From positions 496,001 to 560,000 of the forward strand of contig CAVTXA010000008.1 of the NCBI GenBank assembly GCA_963738545.1: DNA of 64,000 nucleotides, read 5' to 3'. Source of the DNA: Bog-756 sp963738545 (GTDB lineage Bacteria; Actinomycetota; Acidimicrobiia; Acidimicrobiales; RAAP-2). The translations under genes and the position numbers were made by a program. The notes beneath the pieces were generated by a model that ran no database searches, was not told the origin of the DNA, and saw only the letters and a list, made by a program, of their open reading frames with translations. Shown here piece by piece: positions 34,528 to 42,620 of the stretch. How positions within the stretch are numbered: the first letter of the stretch is position 1; each line of letters opens with the position of its first letter.

Positions 34528-35792
34528 TGGCCGAGCGGGCATCCCACCGGGGCCGAACCGGACGATCGGCCCCGCCCGGACCCGGGGACCGCCCCGACCG
34601 TCCCGTGACCACGTCATCGGCGGGAAGCGGCTCGATGGACGGGCTATTGGCCACCAAGGAGATCGTGATCGCCTGCGGGCCCGGCGGCGTGGGCAAGACC
34701 ACCACCGCGGCCGCCGCCGGAGTGATGGCCGCGGTCCGACACGGCAGCAAGGTGCTGGTCCTGACCGTGGATCCGGCCAAGCGGCTGGCCAACGCCCTGG
34801 GGCTGGATGGCATCGGCAACACCGAGCACCGGGTGCCCGACGAGGCGTTCCGGTCGGCGGGCCTCAAGCCACGGGGCCAGCTGTGGGTGGCCATGCTCGA
34901 CACCAAGGAGTCGTGGGACGCGTTGATCCGGCGCCACGCGCCGGACAAGCAGACCCGGGACGAGATCCTGGCCAATCCGCTGTACCAGAACATCTCCGGG
35001 AAGTTCGTCCAGAGTCACGACTACATCGCCATGGAGCGGCTCTACGAGATCCACTCGGAGAGCGACTACGACCTCATTGTGGTGGACACCCCGCCCACCA
35101 GGAACGCCCTCGACTTCCTCGACGCCCCCCAGCGGATGGCCGACTTCTTCTCGTCCCGCCTCCTGCGCTGGCTGATCGTCCCGTACCGCTCGCGACTGGT
35201 CAATGTGGCCACCAAGCCCTTCTATTCGATCGCCGATCGGATCCTCGGCACCGAGTTCCTGGCCGACATCTCGGAGTTCTTCATCCTCTTCCAGTCCATG
35301 TACGACGGGTTCGTGGAGCGGTCCGAGTCGGTCGGTCGGCTGCTGTCCGACCGGAGGACCACCTTCGTCGTAGTGTCCACCCTCGAGGCCGTTCCCCTGC
35401 GGGAGGCCGAGTTCTTCGCTGAACAGCTGGTCTCCCGCCGCCTCCATTTGGGGGCCATCGTCTTGAACAAGGTGCTGCCGGACTACCTGCGGGGATCCGA
35501 GGGCACCGCGGTGGCCGATGCCATCAACGAGCGGTCCGACGAGCTGTCGACGCTGCTTGCCCCGGAGCTGGCCGCCGTGGATGCGACCATGGGCGACACC
35601 GACCAGATCGCCCGGGTGCTCGGCGAGGTCGCCGACAGCTACCTGAACTTCCAGGTGGTCGCCCTCCGGGAGATGGAGGAGCGGGCCATGCTGTCGGTGG
35701 TGCCCGACGTCCTGGCCACGGTGCCCTTCTTCGACACCGACATCTTCGACCTGGCCGGCCTGGTCCGGCTGGGCGAGCAGATCTGGGACTGA
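34527..35792 (+). CDS. ArsA/Get3-like ATPase, second of a pair
   Basis: Partner ATPase of the ArsA/Get3 family. The P-loop is ACGPGGVGKTTTAAAAGVMAA; switch and contact regions include LTVDPAKRLANALG, YDLIVVDTPPTRNALDFLDAP and RRTTFVVVSTLEAVPLREAEFF. The ATG at 34527 overlaps the stop of the preceding ATPase (TGATG) and adds a disordered Arg/Pro/Gly-rich N-terminus; the ATG at 34635 (MDGLLATKEIVIACG) would start right at the domain. Length is 421 aa from 34527. As a pair they resemble the mycobacterial Rv3679/Rv3680 ATPases; the cargo or substrate is not shown by sequence. Confidence 0.88.
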   Translation: MAERASHRGRTGRSAPPGPGDRPDRPVTTSSAGSGSMDGLLATKEIVIACGPGGVGKTTTAAAAGVMAAVRHGSKVLVLTVDPAKRLANALGLDGIGNTEHRVPDEAFRSAGLKPRGQLWVAMLDTKESWDALIRRHAPDKQTRDEILANPLYQNISGKFVQSHDYIAMERLYEIHSESDYDLIVVDTPPTRNALDFLDAPQRMADFFSSRLLRWLIVPYRSRLVNVATKPFYSIADRILGTEFLADISEFFILFQSMYDGFVERSESVGRLLSDRRTTFVVVSTLEAVPLREAEFFAEQLVSRRLHLGAIVLNKVLPDYLRGSEGTAVADAINERSDELSTLLAPELAAVDATMGDTDQIARVLGEVADSYLNFQVVALREMEERAMLSVVPDVLATVPFFDTDIFDLAGLVRLGEQIWD

Positions 35793-35826
35793 TCGGCCGG
35801 CCACCGAGGGGGGGTCCGGCCTGCCT

Positions 35827-35832
35827 TACGAT
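35827..35832 (+). promoter_or_regulatory. -10 element of a leaderless methyltransferase promoter
   Basis: TACGAT ends six bases before the GTG at 35839, so the mRNA probably starts at the start codon. Confidence 0.45.
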
Positions 35833-35838
35833 GCACCT

Positions 35839-36483
35839 GTGACCGACATCGTTGACCCTGCCCTCGAGGCGTACGCCGAGGAGCACACCACCGCGCCGCC
35901 TGCCCACCTCGAGGAACTGGCTCGCGACCTCCGGGCCACCCTGCAGGCCCCCGGCATGATGGTGGGCCGGCTCGAGGGCCGCTTCCTTGAGCTCCTCACC
36001 TTTGCCCTGGGCGCACGGTCGGTCTTGGAGATCGGTACATTCGGCGGGTACTCGGCGCTGGCCATGGCCGCCGGCCTGGCCCCCGGTGGCCACATCGCCA
36101 CGTGCGAGATCTCCGAGGTGCACGCCGAGTTCGCCCGACGCCACATCGCCGCCAGCCCCTACGCCGAAGCCATCGAGGTCCTGGTCGGCCCGGCCATCGA
36201 CACCATCGCCACCCTCCCGGGCCCCTTCGACCTGGTCTTCATCGATGCCGACAAGGCGGCCTACCCCGCCTACTTCGAGGCCGTCCTGCCCAAGCTGGCC
36301 CCCCGGGGCCTGATCGCCGCCGACAACACCCTGTGGAGCGGTCGCATCCTCGACGACTCGGACACCTCCGAGGACACGGTGGCCCTCCGGGCGTTCAACG
36401 CCGCACTGGTGGTCGACCCGAGGGTCGTCGTGGTCCAGACCACGGTGCGCGACGGCGTGACCCTCATCCGACGGGCCGGGTAG
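35839..36483 (+). CDS. SAM-dependent O-methyltransferase (caffeoyl-CoA OMT-like)
   Basis: Divalent-metal-dependent class I methyltransferase of the caffeoyl-CoA/catechol type. SAM motif I is VLEIGTFGGYSALAMAAGL near residue 57. Further family stretches are FDLVFIDADKAAYPAYFEAVLPKL, with metal-binding aspartates, and LIAADNTLWSGRILD. Length is 214 aa. The start is a GTG with TACGAT six bases upstream. The methyl acceptor is unknown. The next gene begins eight bases after the stop. Confidence 0.9.
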   Translation: MTDIVDPALEAYAEEHTTAPPAHLEELARDLRATLQAPGMMVGRLEGRFLELLTFALGARSVLEIGTFGGYSALAMAAGLAPGGHIATCEISEVHAEFARRHIAASPYAEAIEVLVGPAIDTIATLPGPFDLVFIDADKAAYPAYFEAVLPKLAPRGLIAADNTLWSGRILDDSDTSEDTVALRAFNAALVVDPRVVVVQTTVRDGVTLIRRAG

Positions 36484-36490
36484 GGCCGTC

Positions 36491-37375
36491 GTGCTGGACT
36501 ACCACCTCCACCTCTGGCCCCACTCCCAGTCCGACGCCGAGGCCACCGTCGAGCAGGTGACGGCCTACTGCGAGCGGGCCGTGGCGGCGGGCGTGACCGA
36601 GATCGCCCTCACCGAGCACCTCTTCCGCTTCACCCAGGCGAAGGACCTGCTCGGCGGGTTCTGGAACGACCTTCCCGGCGACGCCCTACGACCGGGAATG
36701 GCCGCCTACTGGGACCACCACGCCCGCGTGGACCTCGATACCTACGTCGAGGTGGTGCTGGCGGTGAAGGCTCAGGGCCTGCCGGTGGTACTCGGCCTCG
36801 AGGTCGACTACTACCAGGACCGCATGGACCAGGTGGCCGGGCTGCTCGCCGACTACCCCTTCGACGTCCTGTTGGGCTCGGTCCACTGGTTGGGAACGTG
36901 GCGGTTCGACGTCCTGCACGATCCGCAGGTGATGGCGGAGTGGGATGTTCGGGACATCGATGCGGTCTGGGACGAGTACGCCAGGGCCATGGAGGAGCTC
37001 GGGGCATCAGGGGTGTGTGACGTCTTCGCCCATCCGGACCTGGCCAAGGTGGCCGGGCGGGTTCCGGCCGTGCCCGACGAGTACTACGACCGGATCACCG
37101 AGGCGGCGGTGCGGTCGGGTATGGCCGCCGAGGTGTCCTCGGCCGGCTGGAAGAAGCCGGTGGGGGAGGAGTATCCCGCCCCGGCCCTGCTCAAGCGGCT
37201 CGTCGACCGGGGTGTCCCGCTCACCACGGCATCGGACGCCCACTCCCTGCCCGACGTGGCCAACCGGGCCTCGGACCTGCGGGACCTGCTGACGGCGGCC
37301 GGGGTTACCTCCCTTCAGGGCTACCGCGGCCGACAGGCCTATGCCGTCGACATCGCACCCTCGCCGGGTTCCTGA
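36491..37375 (+). CDS. PHP-domain phosphatase, histidinol-phosphatase-like
   Basis: Metal-dependent phosphoesterase of the PHP family, similar to the HisK-type histidinol-phosphate phosphatase that makes L-histidinol. PHP metal ligands are seen at the start (LDYHLHLWPHS), in IALTEHLFRF, in LGLEVDYYQDR, in LGSVHWLG, in VFAHPDLAKV, and in TTASDAHSLPDVA. Length is 294 aa. No other his genes lie nearby, so another small phosphate ester is possible. It starts eight bases after the methyltransferase and ends two bases before the sensor kinase, suggesting one transcript. Confidence 0.85.
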   Translation: MLDYHLHLWPHSQSDAEATVEQVTAYCERAVAAGVTEIALTEHLFRFTQAKDLLGGFWNDLPGDALRPGMAAYWDHHARVDLDTYVEVVLAVKAQGLPVVLGLEVDYYQDRMDQVAGLLADYPFDVLLGSVHWLGTWRFDVLHDPQVMAEWDVRDIDAVWDEYARAMEELGASGVCDVFAHPDLAKVAGRVPAVPDEYYDRITEAAVRSGMAAEVSSAGWKKPVGEEYPAPALLKRLVDRGVPLTTASDAHSLPDVANRASDLRDLLTAAGVTSLQGYRGRQAYAVDIAPSPGS

Positions 37376-37377
37376 CC

Positions 37378-38964
37378 GTGGCCACCCCGGCCGAACTGGC
37401 CTTCGAACGCACCAACCTGGACGAGAAGCAGCTCGGGCACCTGCAGCGGCTCCTCGGGACGTGGGGGATCCTGGCCGACCTGTCCTTTTCGGACCTGGTG
37501 CTGCTGGCTCCGATGGCCGACCCGACGGACCCCACGTCCTTCGGCCATGAGGCGGTGCACGACGAGGGGACCGAGCTGGTCATCCTCGGACAGATGCGGC
37601 CCTCGAACAGCGCCACGGTCGTCGAGCACGACCTGGTGGGCCAGACGGTGGCCTCGTCCGACTGGCCCCTGGCCGTGCTGACGGTGGAGACGGGCGACGT
37701 GACCCGGGGGGAAGTACTGCTCGAGCCGGGGGACGAACCTGTGCGGCTCCACTGCATCCCGGTGCGATGCGAGGGGACCACGGTGGCGGTGCTGGCCCGT
37801 CTGGCCGCCGGGGCCGGCCGACGCCCGGGCCACCTGGAGCGGACCTACCGGGACCTGTTCGACCGGTTCGCCATCATGATCTCCGAGTCGACCTTCCCGT
37901 TCCCGAGCGAGGAGGTGGCCACCGAGGAGGCGCCCCGGGTCGGGGACGGCGTCGTCGTCGTCGACGAGGAGGGCCGGGTCCGGTACGCCTCGCCGAACGC
38001 CACCAACGCCCTGCACCGCATGGGCATGTACTCCCAGACCGAGGGCCGTCGGCTCACCGACCTGGGCATCGAGGAGTCGGCCATCGAGTGGGCCCTGGCC
38101 TCCGCCCTCCCGGTGGTCGAGGAGGTCGAGCGCCGACCGGACGTGACGGTGCTGCTCCACTGCATCCCCCTGATGGCGGACGACGTGGTGACCGGCTGTC
38201 TCGTGCTACTCCGCGATGTCACCGACGTCCGCCGACTCGACCGCCTCCTCCTGTCCAAGGACGCCGCCATCCGTGAGGTGCACCACCGGGTCAAGAACAA
38301 CCTGCAGACCATCTCGGCCCTCCTGCGCCTGCAGGCGCGCCGCCTCCCCCGCGGCGAGGGTCGGGTGGCGCTGTTCGAGGCCGAACGGAGGGTCCGCTCC
38401 ATTGCCATCGTCCACGAGATCCTGTCCCGGGAACCCAGCGACCAGGTCCCCTTCGACGAGATCGTCACGTCGCTCATCCGCATGGCCGAGGACTCGGTGG
38501 TCCAAGGGCAGGGCCTGACCTTCGAGGTGACCGGCGAGCTCGGCGAAGTCCCCGCCGACGTGGCCACACCGCTGGCCGTGGTCCTGGCCGAGCTCCTCCA
38601 GAACGCCGTGGAGCATGCCTTCACCCGGGGCGGCGGGGAGGACGAGGCCGGGTTACGTGAGCACTCCGGGCCCGACGACGGACCGGACGCGGGCGCTCAG
38701 CCTCCCGGGCGCATCCGGGTGCACCTGGTCAACGATCTCTCCGCCCTCACGCTCGAGGTCATCGACAACGGCCAGGGCCTGCCCGAGGGATTCGACATCG
38801 ACGCCACCCAGAGCCTCGGTCTGTCCATCGTGCGGGATCTGGTCCGCAGTCAGCTCGACGGCACCATCACCATGCGGAACCGACGGGATCACTTCCCCGG
38901 AACGCGTGGGACCATCGTGGCCATCAGGCTGCCGGTGCAGGACGGTGAAGGCGTCGGGCTCTGA
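37378..38964 (+). CDS. pdtaS: Sensor histidine kinase, PdtaS-like
   Basis: Soluble two-component kinase of the HisKA_2 type. Domains: GAF-like (about 1-145), PAS (about 185-285, GVVVVDEEGRVRYASPNATNAL), HisKA_2 dimerisation with phospho-acceptor H303 in EVHHRVKNNLQTISALLRLQ, and HATPase_c (about 395-520) with N-box LAELLQNAVEHAF and G-box VIDNGQGLPEGF. In mycobacteria the orthologue acts with the RNA-binding antiterminator PdtaR and lies beside whiB1; the convergent WhiB gene here matches that order. PdtaR is not in this window. Length is 528 aa. Confidence 0.9.
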   Translation: MATPAELAFERTNLDEKQLGHLQRLLGTWGILADLSFSDLVLLAPMADPTDPTSFGHEAVHDEGTELVILGQMRPSNSATVVEHDLVGQTVASSDWPLAVLTVETGDVTRGEVLLEPGDEPVRLHCIPVRCEGTTVAVLARLAAGAGRRPGHLERTYRDLFDRFAIMISESTFPFPSEEVATEEAPRVGDGVVVVDEEGRVRYASPNATNALHRMGMYSQTEGRRLTDLGIEESAIEWALASALPVVEEVERRPDVTVLLHCIPLMADDVVTGCLVLLRDVTDVRRLDRLLLSKDAAIREVHHRVKNNLQTISALLRLQARRLPRGEGRVALFEAERRVRSIAIVHEILSREPSDQVPFDEIVTSLIRMAEDSVVQGQGLTFEVTGELGEVPADVATPLAVVLAELLQNAVEHAFTRGGGEDEAGLREHSGPDDGPDAGAQPPGRIRVHLVNDLSALTLEVIDNGQGLPEGFDIDATQSLGLSIVRDLVRSQLDGTITMRNRRDHFPGTRGTIVAIRLPVQDGEGVGL

Positions 38965-39158
38965 GCCCAGACTCGACCTCGCCGGGTACGGGGGTGGGGG
39001 CCGCTTGGGAACCCGATCCGCAGGGAGCACGGCCGTGAGAGGGGAGGGGGAGAACGTTCAGGGCGTCGAGAACGTGCGGTGGGCGGCGAGCACGTCAGGC
39101 GAACGGAGGAAGCGGTCCGGTCGGCGGGGGACGGACGGGACCGGTGGAGCGTGAGGGG

Positions 39159-39449
39159 TCAGGAAGCCCGACGGCGGGCCGCCAGCCAGGCCTTGCGAAG
39201 CTTGCGGCGCTCCTCTTCGGACGTACCGCCCCATACGCCGGACTCCTGGTTGGTGGCCAGGGCGAAGTCGAGACAGGGCTCCTGCGCGTCACAACCGCGA
39301 CAGACCCGCTTGGCCGCCTCGATCTGGTCGACGGCCGGCCCGGTCGTCCCGATGGGGAAGAACAGGTCGGGCTCGGTGCTGCGACAGGCGGCCAGATACC
39401 GCCAATCACCGTCGTCCCATTCGACCGTACGGTTCCACATAAGGGCCAC
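39159..39449 (-). CDS. whiB1: WhiB-family Fe-S transcription factor (WhiB1-like)
   Basis: Small redox- and NO-responsive [4Fe-4S] regulator that partners with the primary sigma factor. The four cluster cysteines are C22, C50, C53 and C59 (AACRS, and VCRGCDAQEPC). The GVWGG turn and the basic SEEERRKLRKAW tail follow. Length is 96 aa. The GTG at 39449 is favoured because GGAGG lies seven bases upstream; an ATG at 39440 would sit 16 bases from it. Pairing with a PdtaS-like kinase and a CRP-type site upstream both match mycobacterial whiB1. Confidence 0.93.
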   Translation of the reverse strand: MALMWNRTVEWDDGDWRYLAACRSTEPDLFFPIGTTGPAVDQIEAAKRVCRGCDAQEPCLDFALATNQESGVWGGTSEEERRKLRKAWLAARRRAS

Positions 39450-39486
39450 GATGCTTCCTCCGCTCCCGTTCCCAGGATTTCCTGTT

Positions 39487-39502
39487 TGTGATCTGTTTCA
39501 CA
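39487..39502. promoter_or_regulatory. CRP/Cmr-type binding site upstream of whiB
   Basis: TGTGATCTGTTTCACA is a perfect TGTGA-N6-TCACA palindrome. It is centred 45 bases before the whiB GTG, in an AT-richer stretch than its surroundings. A TATGTG -10-like hexamer (minus, 39506-39501) overlaps it, so repression is possible as well as activation. Confidence 0.7.
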
Positions 39503-39657
39503 TAGCTCGGCGCCAAGCTGTCACCGGCCGTTCAGGTTTCGTTCACTAGAGTAATCACCGGCACTGCCCGGTGCAACCGGTTCTTGTGTGAAAACGCGCC
39601 CTGATCGTGCCCGATTTGGGCACCCGGAGTGGTCGAGCCCGAGGAGGGTCAGGAGCG

Positions 39658-40359
39658 ATGACGGTGCCGGCGATCCATGCCCATCGGGGGAGTCCCGACC
39701 CGGCCAGCGGGGTCAGGGAGAACACCCTCGACGCCTTCTTTCGGGCCCGCATCCTGGGCGCCGACGGGGTGGAACTGGACGTCCGACGGACGGCCGACGG
39801 GGCCCTGGCCGTCCATCACGACGCCGACCTCCGGGGGTTGGGGCCCATCCACGAGCTGGCCTCCGACCGGCTTCCCGCATCGGTGGCCCTCCTCCCCGCG
39901 GCCCTGGAGGCCTGCGAGGGACTGGCAATGAACATCGAGCTGAAGAACCTGCCGGGTCAGCCGGAATTCGATCCCGACGAGCAGATGGCCCGAGACGTGG
40001 CCGAACTGGTGGTGGCGGCGGGTCGGACCGCCACGGTGGTGGTCTCGTCGTTCTGGCCGGGCTCCTTGAGCGCCGTACGTCAGGCCCGACCCGAGGTGGC
40101 CACGGGCCTGCTGTTGGCCCACTGGTTCGCCAGCGCCGAGGCCGTGCCCCTGGCCCTCGAGCACGGATGCTCGGCGCTCCACCCCCACGCCTCCATGATC
40201 GATGCGTCGCTGATGGCCGAGGCCCACGCCGCCGGGCTGGCCGTCGCCGCCTGGACGGTCAACGACCGGGCGCAGCTGGCCGCCCTGGCGTCCCTGGGCG
40301 TCGACACCGTCATCACCGATGACGTCGCCCTGGCGGTGTCGACCCTGCGCGGGGCGTGA
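39658..40359 (+). CDS. Glycerophosphodiester phosphodiesterase family protein
   Basis: Hydrolyses glycerophosphodiesters to glycerol-3-phosphate and an alcohol, in lipid turnover or phosphate recovery. TIM-barrel GDPD motifs are intact: HAHRG near residue 7, RENTLDAFFRA, GADGVELDVRRTADG, and HHDADLRGLG, with NIELKN and AWTVND further on. No signal peptide, so probably cytoplasmic. The ATG at 39658 follows GTCAGGAGCG, a good ribosome site; an in-frame start at 39607 would add 17 basic residues. Length is 233 aa. It is divergent from whiB. Confidence 0.9.
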   Translation: MTVPAIHAHRGSPDPASGVRENTLDAFFRARILGADGVELDVRRTADGALAVHHDADLRGLGPIHELASDRLPASVALLPAALEACEGLAMNIELKNLPGQPEFDPDEQMARDVAELVVAAGRTATVVVSSFWPGSLSAVRQARPEVATGLLLAHWFASAEAVPLALEHGCSALHPHASMIDASLMAEAHAAGLAVAAWTVNDRAQLAALASLGVDTVITDDVALAVSTLRGA

Positions 40360-40381
40360 CGCCGATCCCTTCGATCCAACC

Positions 40382-40404
40382 CCCGTCGGATCGGGACCGA
40401 CGGG
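40382..40404. terminator. GC-rich hairpin after the GDPD gene
   Basis: CCCGTCGG and CCGACGGG, perfect 8-bp arms with a 7-nt loop, 23 bases past the GDPD stop and 146 bases before etfB. No U tract. Confidence 0.45.
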
Positions 40405-40550
40405 CGGCGGACGGACTCCGGTTGGGTCCCTGACCGGGTACTTCGCTCCGGTACGGCACGGTGCCGGGAGCCTCACCAGCCAGCGGGGTCCTGACCAGGC
40501 AGGACGGCCCGATTAGCCGAGGGGCCGGATTTCAACAACAATGCACGCCC

Positions 40551-41330
40551 ATGAACGTCGTTGTCTGTGTGAAGCAGATCCCCGACCCGGCTGCGCCCGG
40601 CGCACTGGATCCGGGGACAAAGAACCTTGTCCGAGCAGGAAAACTGATCCTGGACGATTCCGACGCCTACGGCGTCGAAATGGCCCTCCAGCTCGCCGAT
40701 GCCGCCGGTGGCGGGGAGGTGACCCTGGTGTCCATGGCGCCGAACGGTGAGACGTCCGGGCTGCGCACGGCCCTGGCCATGGGGGCGGCGAAGGCCATCC
40801 TCATCAGCGATGAGTCCCTCGCCGGGACGGACGCCCTCGGTACGGCCAAGGTGCTGGCCGCGGCCATCAAACGGGCCGAGCCCGACCTGATCTTGGCCGC
40901 CACCGAGTCCACCGACGGTTACACCGGTACCACCCCGGTGCAGGTGGCCGAGCTCCTGGGCCTCCCGTCGGTCACCTTTGCCAAGAAGGTGGAGATCACC
41001 GGAAACTCGGTGAAGGTCGAACGGCAGACCGAGGCCGGCTACGACGAGGTCGAGAGCCCCCTCCCCGCCGTGGTCACCGTGACAGCGGGCGTGGTCGAGC
41101 CGCGCTACCCGTCGTTCAAGGGCATCATGGCGGCCAAGTCGAAGCCGGTGGAGACCCTCACGGTCGCCGACCTCGGACTTGACGCCGGGCAGGTCGGAGC
41201 GGCCGGGGCCAGGCAGGAGGTCACCGAGGTGGCCGATGCCGAGGCCCGCTCGTCCGGCGAGATCGTCGTCGACGAGGGCGAGGGCTATACCCGCGTCATC
41301 GAATTCCTCGAGCAGCTGAAGGTCCTCTAG
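40551..41330 (+). CDS. etfB: Electron transfer flavoprotein subunit beta
   Basis: Small subunit of the FAD/AMP electron carrier that takes electrons from acyl-CoA and other dehydrogenases. It starts MNVVVCVKQIPDP, typical of EtfB, and carries DDSDAYGVEMALQLAD, LAATESTDGYTGTTPVQVAELLG, and RQTEAGYDEVESPLPAVVTV. Length is 259 aa, complete. The ATG at 40551 matches the family start; an out-of-frame ATG ten bases earlier can be ignored. etfA follows 24 bases after the stop, so the two form an operon. Confidence 0.95.
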   Translation: MNVVVCVKQIPDPAAPGALDPGTKNLVRAGKLILDDSDAYGVEMALQLADAAGGGEVTLVSMAPNGETSGLRTALAMGAAKAILISDESLAGTDALGTAKVLAAAIKRAEPDLILAATESTDGYTGTTPVQVAELLGLPSVTFAKKVEITGNSVKVERQTEAGYDEVESPLPAVVTVTAGVVEPRYPSFKGIMAAKSKPVETLTVADLGLDAGQVGAAGARQEVTEVADAEARSSGEIVVDEGEGYTRVIEFLEQLKVL

Positions 41331-41354
41331 GGACCGGTAGGAGAACACGAACAC

Positions 41355-42326
41355 ATGTCTGTCGACAAGATCTGGGTCCTCGCCGAAGTAGCGGACGGGG
41401 CTCCCATCACCACCTCCCTCGAACTGATCACCGCCGCCCGTTCCCTGGGGGGGACGGTCGAGGCCGTCGCCTACGGCGACGCCACCGCCGCGGTGGCCGG
41501 CACGTTGGGCGAGTACGGCGTCACCACCGTCCACGATGTGGGCGACCTCGGTGGTGCCCTGCCGGGCGCCCCGGTGGCGGCCACCATCGCCGCCGCGGTG
41601 GCCGCGGGGACCGGGCCCGACGCCGTCTTGTTCCCGGCCACCTACGACGGGCGCGACATCGCCGGTCGGCTGTCGGTCAAGCTGGACCGGCCGGTCCTCA
41701 CCAACGTGGTGGGCCTGTCGGCCGGGGATGGGGGACTGGTCTCCCAGCACGCCATCTTCGGAGGCAGCCAGATCCTCACCGCCCGGTTCACCGGCGACGG
41801 CCCCCAGATCTTCGTGGTCCGGGCCAAGTCCTTCGCCGCCGAGCCCTCCGGAGGAGCGGCGGCGACCGTGGTGGCGTCCCCGGCGCCCGACACCGGTGCC
41901 ACCGGTGCGGCCCGCATCATCTCCCGTCATGTGGAGGAGCGGACCGGGCCCAAGCTCGATGAGGCCAACGTGGTGGTGTCCGGCGGGCGTGGCCTGGGCG
42001 AGAAGGACCAGTACGCCCTCATCGAGGAGCTGGCCGGGCTGCTGAAGGGTGCGGCCGGCGCCAGCCGGGCCATCGTGGATGCCGGCTGGGTCCCCTACTC
42101 GCACCAGGTGGGTCAGACGGGCAAAACCGTGAAGCCGACCGTGTATGTGGCCTGCGGCATCTCGGGTGCCACCCAGCACCTGGTGGGGATGAAGAACTCG
42201 AAGAACATCGTGGCCATCAACAAGGACCAGGATGCCCCCATCTTCTCGGTGGCCGACCTCGGGATCGTGGGCGACGTGCACAAGGTGCTGCCGCAACTCA
42301 TCGAGGCACTGAAGAACCGGGGCTGA
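41355..42326 (+). CDS. etfA: Electron transfer flavoprotein subunit alpha
   Basis: FAD-binding large subunit of the electron carrier; passes electrons on to ETF:quinone oxidoreductase. The C-terminal FAD domain shows VVVSGGRGLGEKDQY, GASRAIVDAGWVPYSHQVGQTGKTVKP, and YVACGISGATQHLVGM, followed by NKDQDAPIFSVADLGIVGD. Length is 323 aa, complete. TAGGAG lies upstream of the ATG. It is the last gene of the etfBA pair; the acyltransferase begins 294 bases later. Confidence 0.95.
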   Translation: MSVDKIWVLAEVADGAPITTSLELITAARSLGGTVEAVAYGDATAAVAGTLGEYGVTTVHDVGDLGGALPGAPVAATIAAAVAAGTGPDAVLFPATYDGRDIAGRLSVKLDRPVLTNVVGLSAGDGGLVSQHAIFGGSQILTARFTGDGPQIFVVRAKSFAAEPSGGAAATVVASPAPDTGATGAARIISRHVEERTGPKLDEANVVVSGGRGLGEKDQYALIEELAGLLKGAAGASRAIVDAGWVPYSHQVGQTGKTVKPTVYVACGISGATQHLVGMKNSKNIVAINKDQDAPIFSVADLGIVGDVHKVLPQLIEALKNRG

Positions 42327-42620
42327 CCGGTCCCGCCCCGGCCGGTTGAGCGGGGCGTCAGGCCCACGCCGGCCGGCGCCGGCCCCTCGGTGGGGGCGGC
42401 CGCCGGGACGTCCCGGGTTCGGGCCCATCGGGCTGGAGGGAGGCCCCGTTTGTCGGGCGGGGCGTGCCATACTGGGATGCCTGCTCCCCCTCGTGCACAG
42501 ATCCCCCAGGTGTGACCCTCGCCTCCTACCGTCGCCGCAGTGATCCGTCCCTTGACGTGAGCCGCGACGGTTCGTGGGACCCGGTGCCCGCACCCTGCGT
42601 CGCCCTGATCGGCTCGATCC

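Noticed and set aside
33582..35792. A single 736-residue double-ATPase protein
   Set aside because: The stretch between the two domains (Arg/His/Pro-rich, about 65 residues) is frame-shifted coding sequence; the other frame continues the first ATPase to a normal stop that overlaps the next ATG.
39547..39553. TAGAGT/TACTCT hexamer as a divergent -10 for whiB and GDPD
   Set aside because: It reads as a -10 on both strands but has no matching -35 and lies about 100 bases from each start; not strong enough to list.
42327..42620. Possible RNA gene in the gap after etfA
   Set aside because: No tRNA cloverleaf or T-loop consensus could be built, and no clear hairpin/U-tract pair was found; only a weak CATACT -10-like hexamer is present.
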